NCBI RefSeq assembly: GCF_026241755.1
Contig: NZ_JAPJDA010000014.1
Coordinates: 1-64,000 of the forward strand
Reading direction: 5' to 3'
DNA length: 64,000 nt
DNA from: Salinimicrobium profundisediminis
Lineage (GTDB): Bacteria; Bacteroidota; Bacteroidia; Flavobacteriales; Flavobacteriaceae
In this document: positions 51,745-60,308 of the stretch, piece by piece
Layout of the letters: each line of letters starts with the position of its first letter
Numbering within the stretch: the stretch's first letter is position 1
The notes under the pieces: generated by a model
The model's database searches: none
What the model saw: only the letters and a program-made list of their open reading frames with translations
Told to the model about the DNA's origin: nothing
Position numbers and translations under genes: made by a program

Positions 51745-52115
51745 ATCTCTTTTCGATAATTTAAACAATAAGGTAAACCTATCAGCTACGGCTCCCCTTA
51801 TTTGTAATACTGTTCCTTCCTGCCCGGCAGAACCTCCAACCAAATGGGTCAAAATTGTTCCAAAAAGAACTAACGAAGCAATTCGAAAAGGAATGATCTT
51901 TATTGGCGAATGAAATTCCTCCAATAATAAATATTGCCCTTTACAACACTATTCCGGTATAGATGATACGATAAACCAATAATAATACCTCCTACTGGAA
52001 GCAGGGCGATAATCCAAAGATGTGTTTCCCTCCAATGGGTCGCCCAGTACAAGCTTAAAAGAAAAAAGGCAGAAATACTTCCGACAACAATTCCCAAAAT
52101 GGTGCAGATCCACAA
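51745..52115 (-). pseudogene. Fragment of a ClC-type chloride channel, frameshifted
   Basis: Two overlapping frames together give the N-terminal part of a voltage-gated chloride channel. The first has GIVVGSISAFFLLSLYWATH and an HLWIIALLPVGGIIIGLSYH segment; the second has EEFHSPIKIIPFRIASLVLF and GGSAGQEGTVLQIRGAVADR (ClC filter motif GSAGxEGP-like). A one-base deletion around 51925-51935 separates them (GNIYYWR for GNNLLLEE). No ATG precedes the fragment and the C-terminus is lost. Confidence 0.68.
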
Positions 52116-52378
52116 TCATTTAACAAAATAAATAAGGAGGGGATTTGTTTAATTGACGTAAAACCGTCTAAAATTTTTGTTTTATATAATGATTCCACAC
52201 TGGCTAAAGCCATTTTAGTAGAAGTCATTAGTTCCAGGAAGAACGGTTAAGGGCAGACCTCTTTGCCAATTGATTTGCAAAAATCATACAAAAAACAACC
52301 TGACAAACTTTTGGATAAAATATTTTTAGACTTGGGTTCGGCTGAAACAGAAAAACATTTTTCGACTTTTTCTAAAAT

Positions 52379-52617
52379 TCAGGTTCTTCTGTATGGCATC
52401 CACATAAAATATACTATAGCAATTGCAACCCCTGTTCCACTAACGATAAAGGTAATTTGAGGACTGGCATAAAACCAGATCAAACCCGCCAATGTACTTG
52501 CCAACATTGTGGAATGCTTTTTAATTCTTCATAAGTGTCAATAGCAGTAGCAATGTCTTTTTTATCACAAATATTACTTATTCCCGTTTTTGAAATGCCT
52601 TCGGTGTGAATATCTAT
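52379..52617 (-). pseudogene. C-terminal remnant of an MFS transporter
   Basis: On the minus strand, directly after the integrase stop codon and in its frame, the translation runs GISNICDKKDIATAIDTYEE and LKSIPQ. After a one-base shift it continues LASTLAGLIWFYASPQITF, IVSGTGVAIAIVYFMW and a stop at 52379. This is the look of helices 11-12 of a major facilitator. No start codon or earlier helices remain. With the ClC fragment it forms a 0.9-kb stretch of broken transporter genes; the 263 bases between the two show nothing. Confidence 0.5.
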
Positions 52618-53832
52618 TTAGAAATTAATCACACTATGCAATGCCTCATCGGTATCTTTATGCATAAAGTTAGATTGGTAATTTATTGTGGTAGTAATTG
52701 ATGAATGCCTATATAGTTTTTGAAGCATATTGATCGGAATTTTATCCTCTGATATGTTTCCAAAGGTATGTCGTGCTATGTGCATTGTGACTTTTTTTGA
52801 TATTTCGGCCTGTTCTGCAACGGATAACAAATATTTGTTGAATTTTTTGTTGGCTGTTTTTGTTTTAGCATAGACATCTTTGGCATCTTTTAAATTTGCC
52901 TTTTTCATTTCAGGAAATATAAAATCATTATCATTTTGTTTATTGTCCTGATAGTATTCCAAAATCGGAAATATTTTACCGGGGATTTTAAGGGATAACA
53001 ATTTTGAATTCTTATTCATACGATAATGAAGCCTTTCATCATAAATGTCGCTCCAGCGAATTTTCAATACGTCAGCTACTCGAATTCCAGCAAAATAAAA
53101 ACTAAAAAGCCAAACATTTCGAGCGTGAGTTTCGTTATCATTCAGATTTTTAACGGATTCAAGTTTTATGACCTCATTTCTGGTAAGACCTATTTTTTCG
53201 GTTTCAGGGAATTTAATTCGTATTTTATCTGAACCGAAGGGATAGAGTTTTCTATCTACTATATCCAATTTAATAGCTCTATTATAGATAGTCCTAATCA
53301 CTATAAGATTATTTACTATTGACCTTTCTGATAGGCTGTGTTTTTTACGTAAGTAGATTTTAAATTTCCTTAAAAATTGTTCATCTATTTCCTGAAAGGT
53401 AAGCTGCTTTGATTTGGAAAAGTTCAATACGTGGTTAACGCGAGCCTTATCGGTAGAGAGTCTTGACAATTTCTTATTTGCTTCTAGTTCATCAAGAAAA
53501 TCTTTTGCAACCTCAAAGAAAGTATTAGACTCAGAAGAGGCGTACAGTTTCTGTTTTATTTGATTAGCGGATATATCCTTTTTCCCCGATTGCAAATCAA
53601 TCAGCATCTTATTCGCTTCAGAGAGTTTAGTGGTCAGTAAGCCATTGAGACTATCAGCATTCAGATGTGATTTCCTGACTCGGATATTTCTCTCATCCCA
53701 ATCTTTTAAATTTATATAATGACCTATATAATGATAGTTTGAACGGCGATTCTTTGTGATACGAATCGCCAGTGGACACAACCCTTCTTTATTGGGTTTT
53801 TTTCTAAGTACTATTTTTGCATTTGACGTCAC
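52618..53832 (-). CDS. int: Tyrosine integrase of the ICE
   Basis: A 404-residue tyrosine recombinase of the Bacteroidota ICE type. It has an N-terminal arm-binding domain (about 1-85), a SAM-like core-binding domain (about 105-200) and a catalytic domain. The catalytic residues are R251 (AGIRVADVLKIRW), H351 and R354 (MHIARHTFGN), H376 (RHSSITTTINYQ) and the nucleophile Y385. It would insert the element into the tRNA-Leu gene whose 3' fragment lies 160 bases from its start. Its stop is followed in frame by MFS-like sequence. Confidence 0.93.
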   Translation of the reverse strand: MTSNAKIVLRKKPNKEGLCPLAIRITKNRRSNYHYIGHYINLKDWDERNIRVRKSHLNADSLNGLLTTKLSEANKMLIDLQSGKKDISANQIKQKLYASSESNTFFEVAKDFLDELEANKKLSRLSTDKARVNHVLNFSKSKQLTFQEIDEQFLRKFKIYLRKKHSLSERSIVNNLIVIRTIYNRAIKLDIVDRKLYPFGSDKIRIKFPETEKIGLTRNEVIKLESVKNLNDNETHARNVWLFSFYFAGIRVADVLKIRWSDIYDERLHYRMNKNSKLLSLKIPGKIFPILEYYQDNKQNDNDFIFPEMKKANLKDAKDVYAKTKTANKKFNKYLLSVAEQAEISKKVTMHIARHTFGNISEDKIPINMLQKLYRHSSITTTINYQSNFMHKDTDEALHSVINF

Positions 53833-53868
53833 ATCTTTGATTTTAGAACTCTAAAGATAATCATTTTT

Positions 53869-53887
53869 GGTACAACATAGGTACAAC
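53869..53887. repeat. Direct repeat GGTACAAC x2 in the integrase upstream region
   Basis: GGTACAAC occurs at 53869-53876 and 53880-53887, 11 bp apart (one helical turn), about 37-55 bases upstream of the integrase start. The same word begins as GGTACAA at the end of the tRNA-Leu fragment (54040-54046). Paired repeats between an integrase and its attachment site are typical of arm-type binding sites; a regulatory role for the integrase promoter is also possible. Confidence 0.4.
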
Positions 53888-53990
53888 AAATTTTGATTTT
53901 AAACCATATCTAATGAAATTAATAAAAATTACATTTCTGTTAATCAATTGATTATAAGTATGATTAGTTTAATTTATCGTTAAATACACA

Positions 53991-54043
53991 GGATTCAAAA
54001 TCCAGTTTCTTCGGAAGTGTGGGTTCGATTCCCACCCAAGGTA
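53991..54043 (+). other. Right attachment site: 3' half of tRNA-Leu(CAA)
   Basis: The sequence matches the 3' part of a class II tRNA: anticodon loop TTCAAAA (anticodon CAA) with stem side TCCAG, a short variable arm (TTTCTTCGGAAG), T arm GTGGG-TTCGATT-CCCAC, the acceptor strand CCAAGGT and discriminator A. The 5' half (acceptor, D arm) is missing and AT-rich ICE sequence stands there. So this is the displaced 3' end of the target gene. The intact tRNA-Leu should be at the other end of the element, left of the window. It marks the ICE-chromosome boundary. Confidence 0.82.
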
Positions 54044-54045
54044 CA

Positions 54046-54072
54046 AAAGCTCATCTCAGGATGGGCTTTTTT
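54046..54072 (+). terminator. Terminator of the original tRNA-Leu gene
   Basis: AAAGCTCATC and GATGGGCTTT form a 10-bp stem (one G-T pair) with loop TCAG, followed by a T-run. It lies 2 bases after the tRNA fragment and would have ended the tRNA transcript before integration. Confidence 0.8.
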
Positions 54073-54152
54073 TATTTCATCTCACTTCTATTAATCCCCT
54101 GCCGTTGCCCATTTTGGGCAGAAATTGTATTTTCGGCGCTAATCTTTATCCT

Positions 54153-54740
54153 ATGTCTCAATTCTGGTTATATTTTCAGTTAGGCCTGGAACATGTTCTG
54201 GACTGGAATGCTTATGATCATATCCTTTTTCTCATTGTTCTGGTCGCCTCCTTCTCATTCCTCACCTGGAAAAAAGTGTTTTGGCTGGTCACCATTTTTA
54301 CGGTAGGCCACATGCTTTCTCTCTTCCTTGCGGTGTACAAAATTGTTCTTGTGAATACAACCTGGGTAGAATTCCTTATTCCGATAACTATTCTCGCCAC
54401 AGCAATTTTTAATATGATCAATGCAAAAAAGAAAGAGAACAAGAACAATGTTGGCCTGCTTTACTTTAGTACGGCTTTCTTCGGAATAATTCACGGCCTT
54501 GGATTTTCTTCATATTTTAAAATGATTGCCTCGGGTACAGACAGTGTTTTTCTTCCCTTGCTGGAATTTGCACTGGGCATTGAAGCCGCGCAAATCATTG
54601 TAGTATTAGGTGTGCTGCTTTTGAGCTTCCTCTTCCAGAATGTTTTGAATATAACCAGACGCGACTGGATTTTGGTAATATCGGCAATCGTGATAGGAAT
54701 AATTTTACCTATACTTAAAGAAAATTACCTGGCACTTTAA
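54153..54740 (+). CDS. HupE/UreJ-family membrane protein
   Basis: About 195 residues from ATG 54153 (MSQFWLYFQLGLEHVLDWNA); a 16-residue longer frame crosses the region after the tRNA terminator and is unlikely. Six hydrophobic helices and the signature HVLDWNAYDHILFL and IHGLGFSSYF match the HupE/UreJ_2 family, associated with nickel/cobalt uptake or hydrogenase/urease accessory roles. It is the first chromosomal gene after the ICE and has no metal-enzyme genes nearby, so its substrate is open. Confidence 0.82.
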   Translation: MSQFWLYFQLGLEHVLDWNAYDHILFLIVLVASFSFLTWKKVFWLVTIFTVGHMLSLFLAVYKIVLVNTTWVEFLIPITILATAIFNMINAKKKENKNNVGLLYFSTAFFGIIHGLGFSSYFKMIASGTDSVFLPLLEFALGIEAAQIIVVLGVLLLSFLFQNVLNITRRDWILVISAIVIGIILPILKENYLAL

Positions 54741-54763
54741 AATATAACTTCTCTCTATTAGAT

Positions 54764-54771
54764 TAATTTTG
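54764..54771 (+). promoter_or_regulatory. -7 box TAATTTTG upstream of the deaminase gene
   Basis: An exact TAnnTTTG match about 77 bases upstream of the deaminase start. No TTTG is seen at the ideal -33 distance, so the call is tentative. It would serve the deaminase/protease operon. Confidence 0.3.
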
Positions 54772-54847
54772 CCATGCAGTAAATTAGTAAAGCCCAAAGT
54801 TTCAGCAACTTAAAAAGCTTTCTATATTGCAGGCGTATTTTACTACT

Positions 54848-55279
54848 ATGCAAAAAACAAAGCAGCTTAAGTTTGACAGGGCCTATTTAAGGATCGCCAG
54901 GGAATGGGGTAAACTTTCTCACTGCAACCGTAAGCAGGTTGGCGCACTTATTGTGAAAGACAGAATGATAATTTCTGACGGATACAACGGCACCCCTACC
55001 GGTTTTGAAAATCCGTGTGAGAATGAAGAAGGATATACCAAATGGTACGTATTGCATGCCGAAGCTAACGCAATTCTCAAAGTTGCCGCCAGCACCCAGT
55101 CCTGCAAAGGGGCCACGCTGTATATCACTATGTCTCCCTGCAAAGAATGCAGTAAACTTATACACCAGTCGGGCATTACCCGGTTGGTTTACAACATAGA
55201 CTATAAAGACAATTCGGGCCTTGATTTTTTGAAGAAAGCCGGGGTTGAAATAGAACAAATAACAGAACTTGACGGTTGA
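54848..55279 (+). CDS. Deoxycytidylate (dCMP) deaminase family protein
   Basis: About 143 residues from the ATG at 54848; the family body (LKFDRAYLRIAREWGKLSHC) begins shortly after. Zinc ligands and catalytic Glu are visible: HAEANAILK near residue 70 and SPCKECSKLI near 98, and the nucleotide-binding DGYNGTPTGFENPCE loop is present. It converts dCMP to dUMP for dTTP synthesis. It overlaps the next gene by 3 bases. Confidence 0.92.
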   Translation: MQKTKQLKFDRAYLRIAREWGKLSHCNRKQVGALIVKDRMIISDGYNGTPTGFENPCENEEGYTKWYVLHAEANAILKVAASTQSCKGATLYITMSPCKECSKLIHQSGITRLVYNIDYKDNSGLDFLKKAGVEIEQITELDG

Positions 55280-56880
55280 AAAACAGCAATAAAAAATACC
55301 TGCCACTACTACTGGGGTTTGCCTGTGCCCTTGGGGTACTCCTGGGTGCCGCTCTGGATTTTACCAGTTACAACTCGGGGACCTTTCTCAAGACCAACAA
55401 GAAAAAAGAGAAGCTGGCGCGGCTTATAGATTACATTGAATACGAATACGTAGACGATGTAAATATTGACAGTATTGTAGATGTTACGGTAAATGAAATT
55501 CTCACAGATTTAGATCCGCATTCGGTTTACATTCCACAAGAGGAATATGTAGACCTAAGCGCAAGTATGAAGGGCGACTTTGTAGGCATTGGCGTGAGTT
55601 TTAGAAATATTAACGACACTATTGCAGTTATTCAGACTATTGAAGGAGGGCCAAGTGAAAAAGCTGGTATTAAGGGAGGAGACAGGATTCTTTATGCCAA
55701 TGGAGAAGCCCTTTTCAATTCAAACATCAACGAAGATTCCATTACAAGTAAATTAAAAGGAGAAGAAAACACCCGGGTGCTTCTGAAAGTGCACCGGAAA
55801 GGAATCCCCGAACTCCTGGAGTTTGATGTAGAACGAGGAAAGGTAGCCCTTAAAAGTGTAGATGCAGCTTATATGTTAACCGACAAGCTGGGCTACATCA
55901 AAATAAATCGTTTTGCTGAATCTACCTATGAAGAATTTAAAAACGGACTTCTTAAACTGAAGGAAAAAGGTGCGCGGCAAATTGTGCTTGACCTGCGCGA
56001 TAACCCAGGAGGATATCTTGCCGAGGCTACAAAAATTGTAGACGAATTTCTTCCCGAAGATAAACTTGTACTTATCACTAAGAACAAAAAAGGAGCCGTA
56101 GAAAAGACCTTTGCCACAAAAGATGGAAATTTTGAAACGGGAGAGCTCTACGTACTCATTAATGAGAACTCGGCATCGGCCAGTGAGATCATTGCCGGCG
56201 CCCTTCAGGATAACGACAAGGGCATCATCGTAGGGCGAAGATCTTACGGTAAAGGTTTGGTGCAACGAGAAATGGCTTTAGGAGACGGCAGTGCCGTAAG
56301 GCTTACCATAGCGCGATACTACACTCCTACGGGAAGGTCTATACAACGCCCCTATTCTCATGGCAGTGAAGAGTATTTTGCCGATTACCTCAACCGTTAT
56401 AAAAACGGCGAACTGGTAAGTGCAGACAGCATACATGTAGCCGATTCCCTGAGGTATGAAACCCCAGAAGGTAAAGTTGTTTACGGCGGCGGCGGCATTA
56501 TACCCGATATTTTCATTCCCAAAGACACTAATTTTGAAAAGCAAAGCCTCAACCTCATGCTTAGAAATGGGTATATGGACAGCTTTATTTTTGAAGTTCT
56601 TGAGCAGAATCGCAAATACTACAACTCCCTTAGTTTTGAAGATTTTATGCAAAAAGAATTGATCACCAAAACTACCGTTGAAGAATTCAGGGCCTTTATG
56701 AGACGGGAGAACTTTGATATGCGCTTTAAGGATTATTTACCCACTCTCAAGCTTTATCTCAAAGCAGCCATGGCCCAACAATTATTTGGCAGCACGGCAT
56801 TTGAACAAATTCTAAATGAAGAAGATCCTGCAGTAAGAAAGATCATCGAACTTTCCACCAGCCCGAAATTTAAAGATTAA
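55276..56880 (+). CDS. C-terminal processing peptidase (S41 family)
   Basis: A 534-residue exported protease. An N-terminal membrane/signal helix (LPLLLGFACALGVLLGAAL) is followed by the family start domain, a PDZ domain (GDFVGIGVSFRN...AGIKGGDRIL, about 95-175) and the S41 catalytic core. The nucleophile is in NENSASASEIIAGAL (near 300) and the Lys in YGKGLVQRE (near 327). It trims or degrades periplasmic proteins. Translation would start at TTG 55276, overlapping the deaminase stop. Confidence 0.93.
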   Translation: MKNSNKKYLPLLLGFACALGVLLGAALDFTSYNSGTFLKTNKKKEKLARLIDYIEYEYVDDVNIDSIVDVTVNEILTDLDPHSVYIPQEEYVDLSASMKGDFVGIGVSFRNINDTIAVIQTIEGGPSEKAGIKGGDRILYANGEALFNSNINEDSITSKLKGEENTRVLLKVHRKGIPELLEFDVERGKVALKSVDAAYMLTDKLGYIKINRFAESTYEEFKNGLLKLKEKGARQIVLDLRDNPGGYLAEATKIVDEFLPEDKLVLITKNKKGAVEKTFATKDGNFETGELYVLINENSASASEIIAGALQDNDKGIIVGRRSYGKGLVQREMALGDGSAVRLTIARYYTPTGRSIQRPYSHGSEEYFADYLNRYKNGELVSADSIHVADSLRYETPEGKVVYGGGGIIPDIFIPKDTNFEKQSLNLMLRNGYMDSFIFEVLEQNRKYYNSLSFEDFMQKELITKTTVEEFRAFMRRENFDMRFKDYLPTLKLYLKAAMAQQLFGSTAFEQILNEEDPAVRKIIELSTSPKFKD

Positions 56881-56885
56881 ACCGC

Positions 56886-57491
56886 TTAAATTTTATCGTG
56901 TACCTTGGTATGTTCTCCTCCATTCCAAAGTGTGAGCACATCGGTGGCCACTGCCGCACCACTGCCACAGGCAATAGCATACTGGCTTCTGTGACCTGCC
57001 AGGCTTCCCGCTACATACAATCCGGGGCGCACCAGGTGATCGTCGTTATATAGCTGGATTCTCTCTTTTGAAGTTTTAGCTTTCTTATGGGGTATAATAT
57101 ATTCCTCAAGCCCTTGAATAGTAAAAGGCCGAGCATAACCTGTTGCTATAACCACAACAGTAGAAATATAGGTATTCTTATTCGTGGAGACTTCAAATTT
57201 ACCTTCCAAAAATGCTATTTTTAGCACCTTTTCTTTCTGAATGATCTCCACACCGGGATAAAGCGTTTCAAGCTGCTCAAGGCCCGAAGTGAGAATGTCT
57301 TTACCGGAAGTGCCCCGAGGGATTCCCAAAACATTGTTTAATTTCGCACTTGAAAGATGAGAAGCACGTTGATGTGCAATAAGACCTACTTTTTTACCGG
57401 CGGCAAAGTCTTTAGACAGACCAGAACCCAGAACAAGGGCACATGACAGGCCTGCAGCCCCACCACCTATAATAAGCGCATCATAATTCAT
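56886..57491 (-). CDS. Short FAD-binding oxidoreductase (thioredoxin reductase-like)
   Basis: A 201-residue flavoprotein with the FAD-binding start DALIIGGGAAGLSCALVLGS and the late FAD motif VRPGLYVAGSLAGHRSQYAI. It has only the FAD half of thioredoxin reductase-like proteins: the NADPH domain and the CxxC disulfide are missing. It may oxidise or reduce a small molecule with another electron donor. First residues and end look intact, so the short form is probably natural. It shares one base with the small membrane gene upstream. Confidence 0.8.
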   Translation of the reverse strand: MNYDALIIGGGAAGLSCALVLGSGLSKDFAAGKKVGLIAHQRASHLSSAKLNNVLGIPRGTSGKDILTSGLEQLETLYPGVEIIQKEKVLKIAFLEGKFEVSTNKNTYISTVVVIATGYARPFTIQGLEEYIIPHKKAKTSKERIQLYNDDHLVRPGLYVAGSLAGHRSQYAIACGSGAAVATDVLTLWNGGEHTKVHDKI

Positions 57492-57688
57492 TATTCGCCA
57501 CTCTTCTTTGCGATGGCACGGGACATGAGAAGAATGATCATAAGAACCACCACAATACTCGAGGCAAGTATGCCAATCAAGGCAGTTTTACTATCTCCAG
57601 AAAAGGCATTTTCAAGATCTAAAAAAGTAGCGTTATATGCAATCAGGCCCATGGCCACGACAATTAAAATGTAGATGAGGACTTTCAT
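57491..57688 (-). CDS. Small two-helix membrane protein
   Basis: A 65-residue protein with helices at about 3-22 (VLIYILIVVAMGLIAYNATF) and 37-58 (ALIGILASSIVVVLMIILLM). It overlaps the MarC gene by 4 bases and the flavoprotein gene by one, so the three genes are one operon. No domain recognised. Confidence 0.72.
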   Translation of the reverse strand: MKVLIYILIVVAMGLIAYNATFLDLENAFSGDSKTALIGILASSIVVVLMIILLMSRAIAKKSGE

Positions 57689-58260
57689 AGGAAAAGGCTC
57701 TTAATATTTGTAGCGAAAAGTTTTACGGCTATTGCCAGTAGAATGACCCCAAAGATCTTCCGGATCACGCTTATACCTTGTTTTCCAAGGAAATTTTCAA
57801 TTTTCCCGGAAGACTTCAGCACTATGTATACAAAAATAGTATTTATAACTATGGCGGCAATAATATTAACAGTAGCGTACTCTGCCCGCAACGATAAAAT
57901 AGAGGTCATGGTACCGGCACCGGCAATAAGCGGAAATGCAAGAGGCACAACTGCCGAAGTTTCGGGCGCATCATCTTTGTACAGTTGAATTCCCAGGATC
58001 ATTTCGAGGGCCAGGAAAAACAGAATAAACGCCCCTGCCACTGCAAAGGAATTCACATCTATACCAATGAGGTTCAGGATCTCCTTACCTAGAAAAAGAA
58101 AAGCGATCATAAGAACCGCTGCAACTATAGTAGCTTTTTCACTTTGTATATGCCCCGCTTTCTTCCTAAGATCAATTATTATGGGAATACTCCCAATAAT
58201 ATCAATAACAGCAAAGAGGATCATAGTGGCGCTGGCTATTTCCCTGAAGTTTAATTCCAT
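57685..58260 (-). CDS. MarC-family integral membrane protein
   Basis: A 191-residue six-helix protein. The MarC features are visible: FAVIDIIGSIPIIIDLRKKA near the start, AFILFFLALEMILGIQLY near residue 75, and PLAFPLIAGAGTMTSILSLR near 107. The family's substrate is unknown; an older link to antibiotic resistance has not held up. First gene of a three-gene operon. Confidence 0.88.
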   Translation of the reverse strand: MELNFREIASATMILFAVIDIIGSIPIIIDLRKKAGHIQSEKATIVAAVLMIAFLFLGKEILNLIGIDVNSFAVAGAFILFFLALEMILGIQLYKDDAPETSAVVPLAFPLIAGAGTMTSILSLRAEYATVNIIAAIVINTIFVYIVLKSSGKIENFLGKQGISVIRKIFGVILLAIAVKLFATNIKSLFL

Positions 58261-58362
58261 ATCCCAAAACTAGCTTGCAAAAGTACTTTGAATTGATAGA
58301 ATACAAATTATACTTAGAAAATTTTAACAGAATTACAGCTGAAGTTAAGTGCCTGAAAAAAT

Positions 58363-58370
58363 TATCTTTG
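58363..58370 (+). promoter_or_regulatory. -7 box TATCTTTG just before the DUF3109 gene
   Basis: An exact TAnnTTTG match ending 4 bases before the ATG at 58375. As with the site before the AAA ATPase at 8357, the message would begin at or next to the start codon, suggesting leaderless translation. Confidence 0.42.
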
Positions 58371-58374
58371 CAGC

Positions 58375-58971
58375 ATGTTTCAGCTTGGAAAAACTATAGT
58401 ATCTGAAGAAATCCTTAAAAAGGATTTTGTGTGTAACCTTTCAGCCTGTAAAGGAGCCTGTTGTATTGCCGGAGATGCCGGCGCACCCCTTGAAGAGGTC
58501 GAAACCCACATTCTCGAAGATATCTACCCGTTGGTAAAGCCTTATCTCCGCAAAGAAGGAATTGAAGCCATCGAAAGACAGGGCACCTCAATTATTGGTG
58601 AAGACGGTGAATATGAGACCCCGTTAATAGATGGTGCCGATTGTGCTTATGTTACTTTTGACCGTAAGGGTACTGCCCTCTGCGGAATTGAGGAAGCCTA
58701 TAACCAGGGAGATATAAAATGGAAAAAACCAGTTTCCTGCCACCTCTACCCGGTACGCACCCAGGATTACTCCGAGTTTTCTGCTGTTAATTATCACCAC
58801 TGGTACATTTGCGACGATGCATGTACGCTGGGAAAAGAACTTCAGGTGCCTGTATATAAGTTCGTAAAAGAAGCCCTTATTAGAAAATACGGCGAAGACT
58901 GGTATGCCGAACTGGAAAAGATTGCCGAGAAACTAAAGCAAGAAGAAGCTGAAGGTTCTTCGGGTAAATAA
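58375..58971 (+). CDS. DUF3109 family cysteine-rich protein
   Basis: A 198-residue protein with many conserved cysteines: CNLSACKGACCIAGDAGAP near residue 23, DCAYV near 88, CGIEE near 102, SCHLYPVR near 122 and CDDACTLGK near 148. The spacing is that of DUF3109 proteins, related to zinc/iron-cluster-binding proteins such as YkgJ. It likely binds metal; function unknown. Common core gene in Bacteroidota. Confidence 0.85.
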   Translation: MFQLGKTIVSEEILKKDFVCNLSACKGACCIAGDAGAPLEEVETHILEDIYPLVKPYLRKEGIEAIERQGTSIIGEDGEYETPLIDGADCAYVTFDRKGTALCGIEEAYNQGDIKWKKPVSCHLYPVRTQDYSEFSAVNYHHWYICDDACTLGKELQVPVYKFVKEALIRKYGEDWYAELEKIAEKLKQEEAEGSSGK

Positions 58972-59130
58972 ACCTACTCCTTTTAACAGAGCTGTAAAGT
59001 CGATCTATGTGGGCATTGTCTCCCGCCAGTTTTACTTTTTACTGTCGTGAACATTCATTTATTTCCCGGGTGAAATCTTTCAACCTATCTGAGTATTGGG
59101 TTTAATTAGCTGAAAATAAACAGGTTGTAT

Positions 59131-59161
59131 TTTGACGGTCCGGGTATTTTAATTATCTTTA
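59131..59161 (+). promoter_or_regulatory. Promoter of the DUF4412 gene
   Basis: TTTG at 59131-59134 and TATCTTTA at 59154-59161 are separated by 19 bases, matching the Bacteroidota -33/-7 layout (one mismatch in the -7 box). The ATG follows about 100 bases later, leaving a sizeable leader. Confidence 0.58.
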
Positions 59162-59264
59162 GAGATCATTCTGCACTTTTTCTTCCCCTTAAGCAGGAGA
59201 TTCCCCTTTTTAAATATTTGACATGCCTCTTCAAAGAGGCCTTAATTATCTAAATACTGGAACT

Positions 59265-60098
59265 ATGAAAAAGATCTTTTATTTAGTTCTTGCCATTTTC
59301 TTTATGGCAGGGACTAGCACCGCAGAAGCTCAATTTTTTAAAAAGCTCAAAGAAAAAGTTGAAAAGAAAGTTGAAGATGCAGCAATCAAGAATGTATCTG
59401 ACAAAGCCGCAAAAGAAACAGACAAATCCCTGAACAACTTATGGGCAAAACAGCTTGAGAATTCCAGTTTTTCTATGGGAATGGATATGGTTGACCCTTC
59501 AGAAATCCCCGCAGGCTATGATTTTGACTGGGAATACACCCTCAAGATGAACACTGCTCAAGGCGAAATGGATATGGTCTATCACATTAAAGAGAACGCA
59601 CCATATGTAGGAATGAAAATTCCGCAGGCAGAGAATATGTTTACCGTCCTCGATAACAAGAGAAATATGACGGTGCTATACATGAATTCTGAAGGCAATA
59701 AAATGGTGATGGCCACCCGTTTCGATATTTCTGAAGAAGATATGGAAACCGACAATTCTTATGAAGAAATGAAGTTTAAAGAGATTGGAAAAAAGACCAT
59801 TTTAGGCTATGAATGCCAGGGCTACCGCTCCGAAAATGCCGAAAATGTCTTTACCTTTTATGTGACAGATGAGGCAGGCGTAAGCTTCAGAAACCTTTAT
59901 CAGGAAAACCAAAAGAATATTCCTGAAGGGCTTAATGCCGATTGGATCAGGGATGGAACAGGATTAATAATGGAAATGCAGATGAAGGACAAGAAAAATG
60001 CTGAAAAAAATGTTACGATGACCTGCACAGGGATCGAAAAAAAGCCATTTTCAGTCGACACTTCAGAATATCAAAGTATGAATATGGGTCAAAGATAA
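59265..60098 (+). CDS. Exported DUF4412-type protein
   Basis: A 277-residue exported protein from ATG 59265 (signal peptide MKKIFYLVLAIFFMAGTSTAEA); a 14-residue upstream extension lacks signal-peptide logic. An amphipathic helix region (FFKKLKEKVEKKVEDAAIK) is followed by a beta-rich DUF4412 domain with the typical YEEMKFKEIGKKTILGYECQ and GYRSENAENVFTFYVTDEAG segments. It is rich in Met and acidic residues. Periplasmic or outer-membrane role, unknown. A strong terminator follows. Confidence 0.82.
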   Translation: MKKIFYLVLAIFFMAGTSTAEAQFFKKLKEKVEKKVEDAAIKNVSDKAAKETDKSLNNLWAKQLENSSFSMGMDMVDPSEIPAGYDFDWEYTLKMNTAQGEMDMVYHIKENAPYVGMKIPQAENMFTVLDNKRNMTVLYMNSEGNKMVMATRFDISEEDMETDNSYEEMKFKEIGKKTILGYECQGYRSENAENVFTFYVTDEAGVSFRNLYQENQKNIPEGLNADWIRDGTGLIMEMQMKDKKNAEKNVTMTCTGIEKKPFSVDTSEYQSMNMGQR

Positions 60099-60133
60099 GG
60101 TCGCAGACATAATATTTTCACAGCTTTTAGAGC

Positions 60134-60189
60134 AACCCTGACTCCAGAATTTTTGCTTTCTTCAAAATTTTGGCTCAGGGTTCTTTTTT
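60134..60189 (+). terminator. Intrinsic terminator after the DUF4412 gene
   Basis: AACCCTGA/TCAGGGTT plus an inner AGAATTTT/AAAATTTT helix make a long stem with a small mismatched waist, followed by CTTTTTT. It is 36 bases after the stop codon. Confidence 0.85.
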
Positions 60190-60308
60190 GAAACAAATAA
60201 TCCCGGAATGGCCTTCCCGGCTGCTACGCAAACATTTAGCTCAATTTTTAAACAGAAGAAGCAGTTGAGTTTTCTGAAGATTTTTTATCTTCAGGAAAAT
60301 TACACCGC

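Noticed and set aside
52263-52460. Plus-strand 65-codon frame
   Set aside because: It lies antisense to the MFS remnant and has no features of its own.
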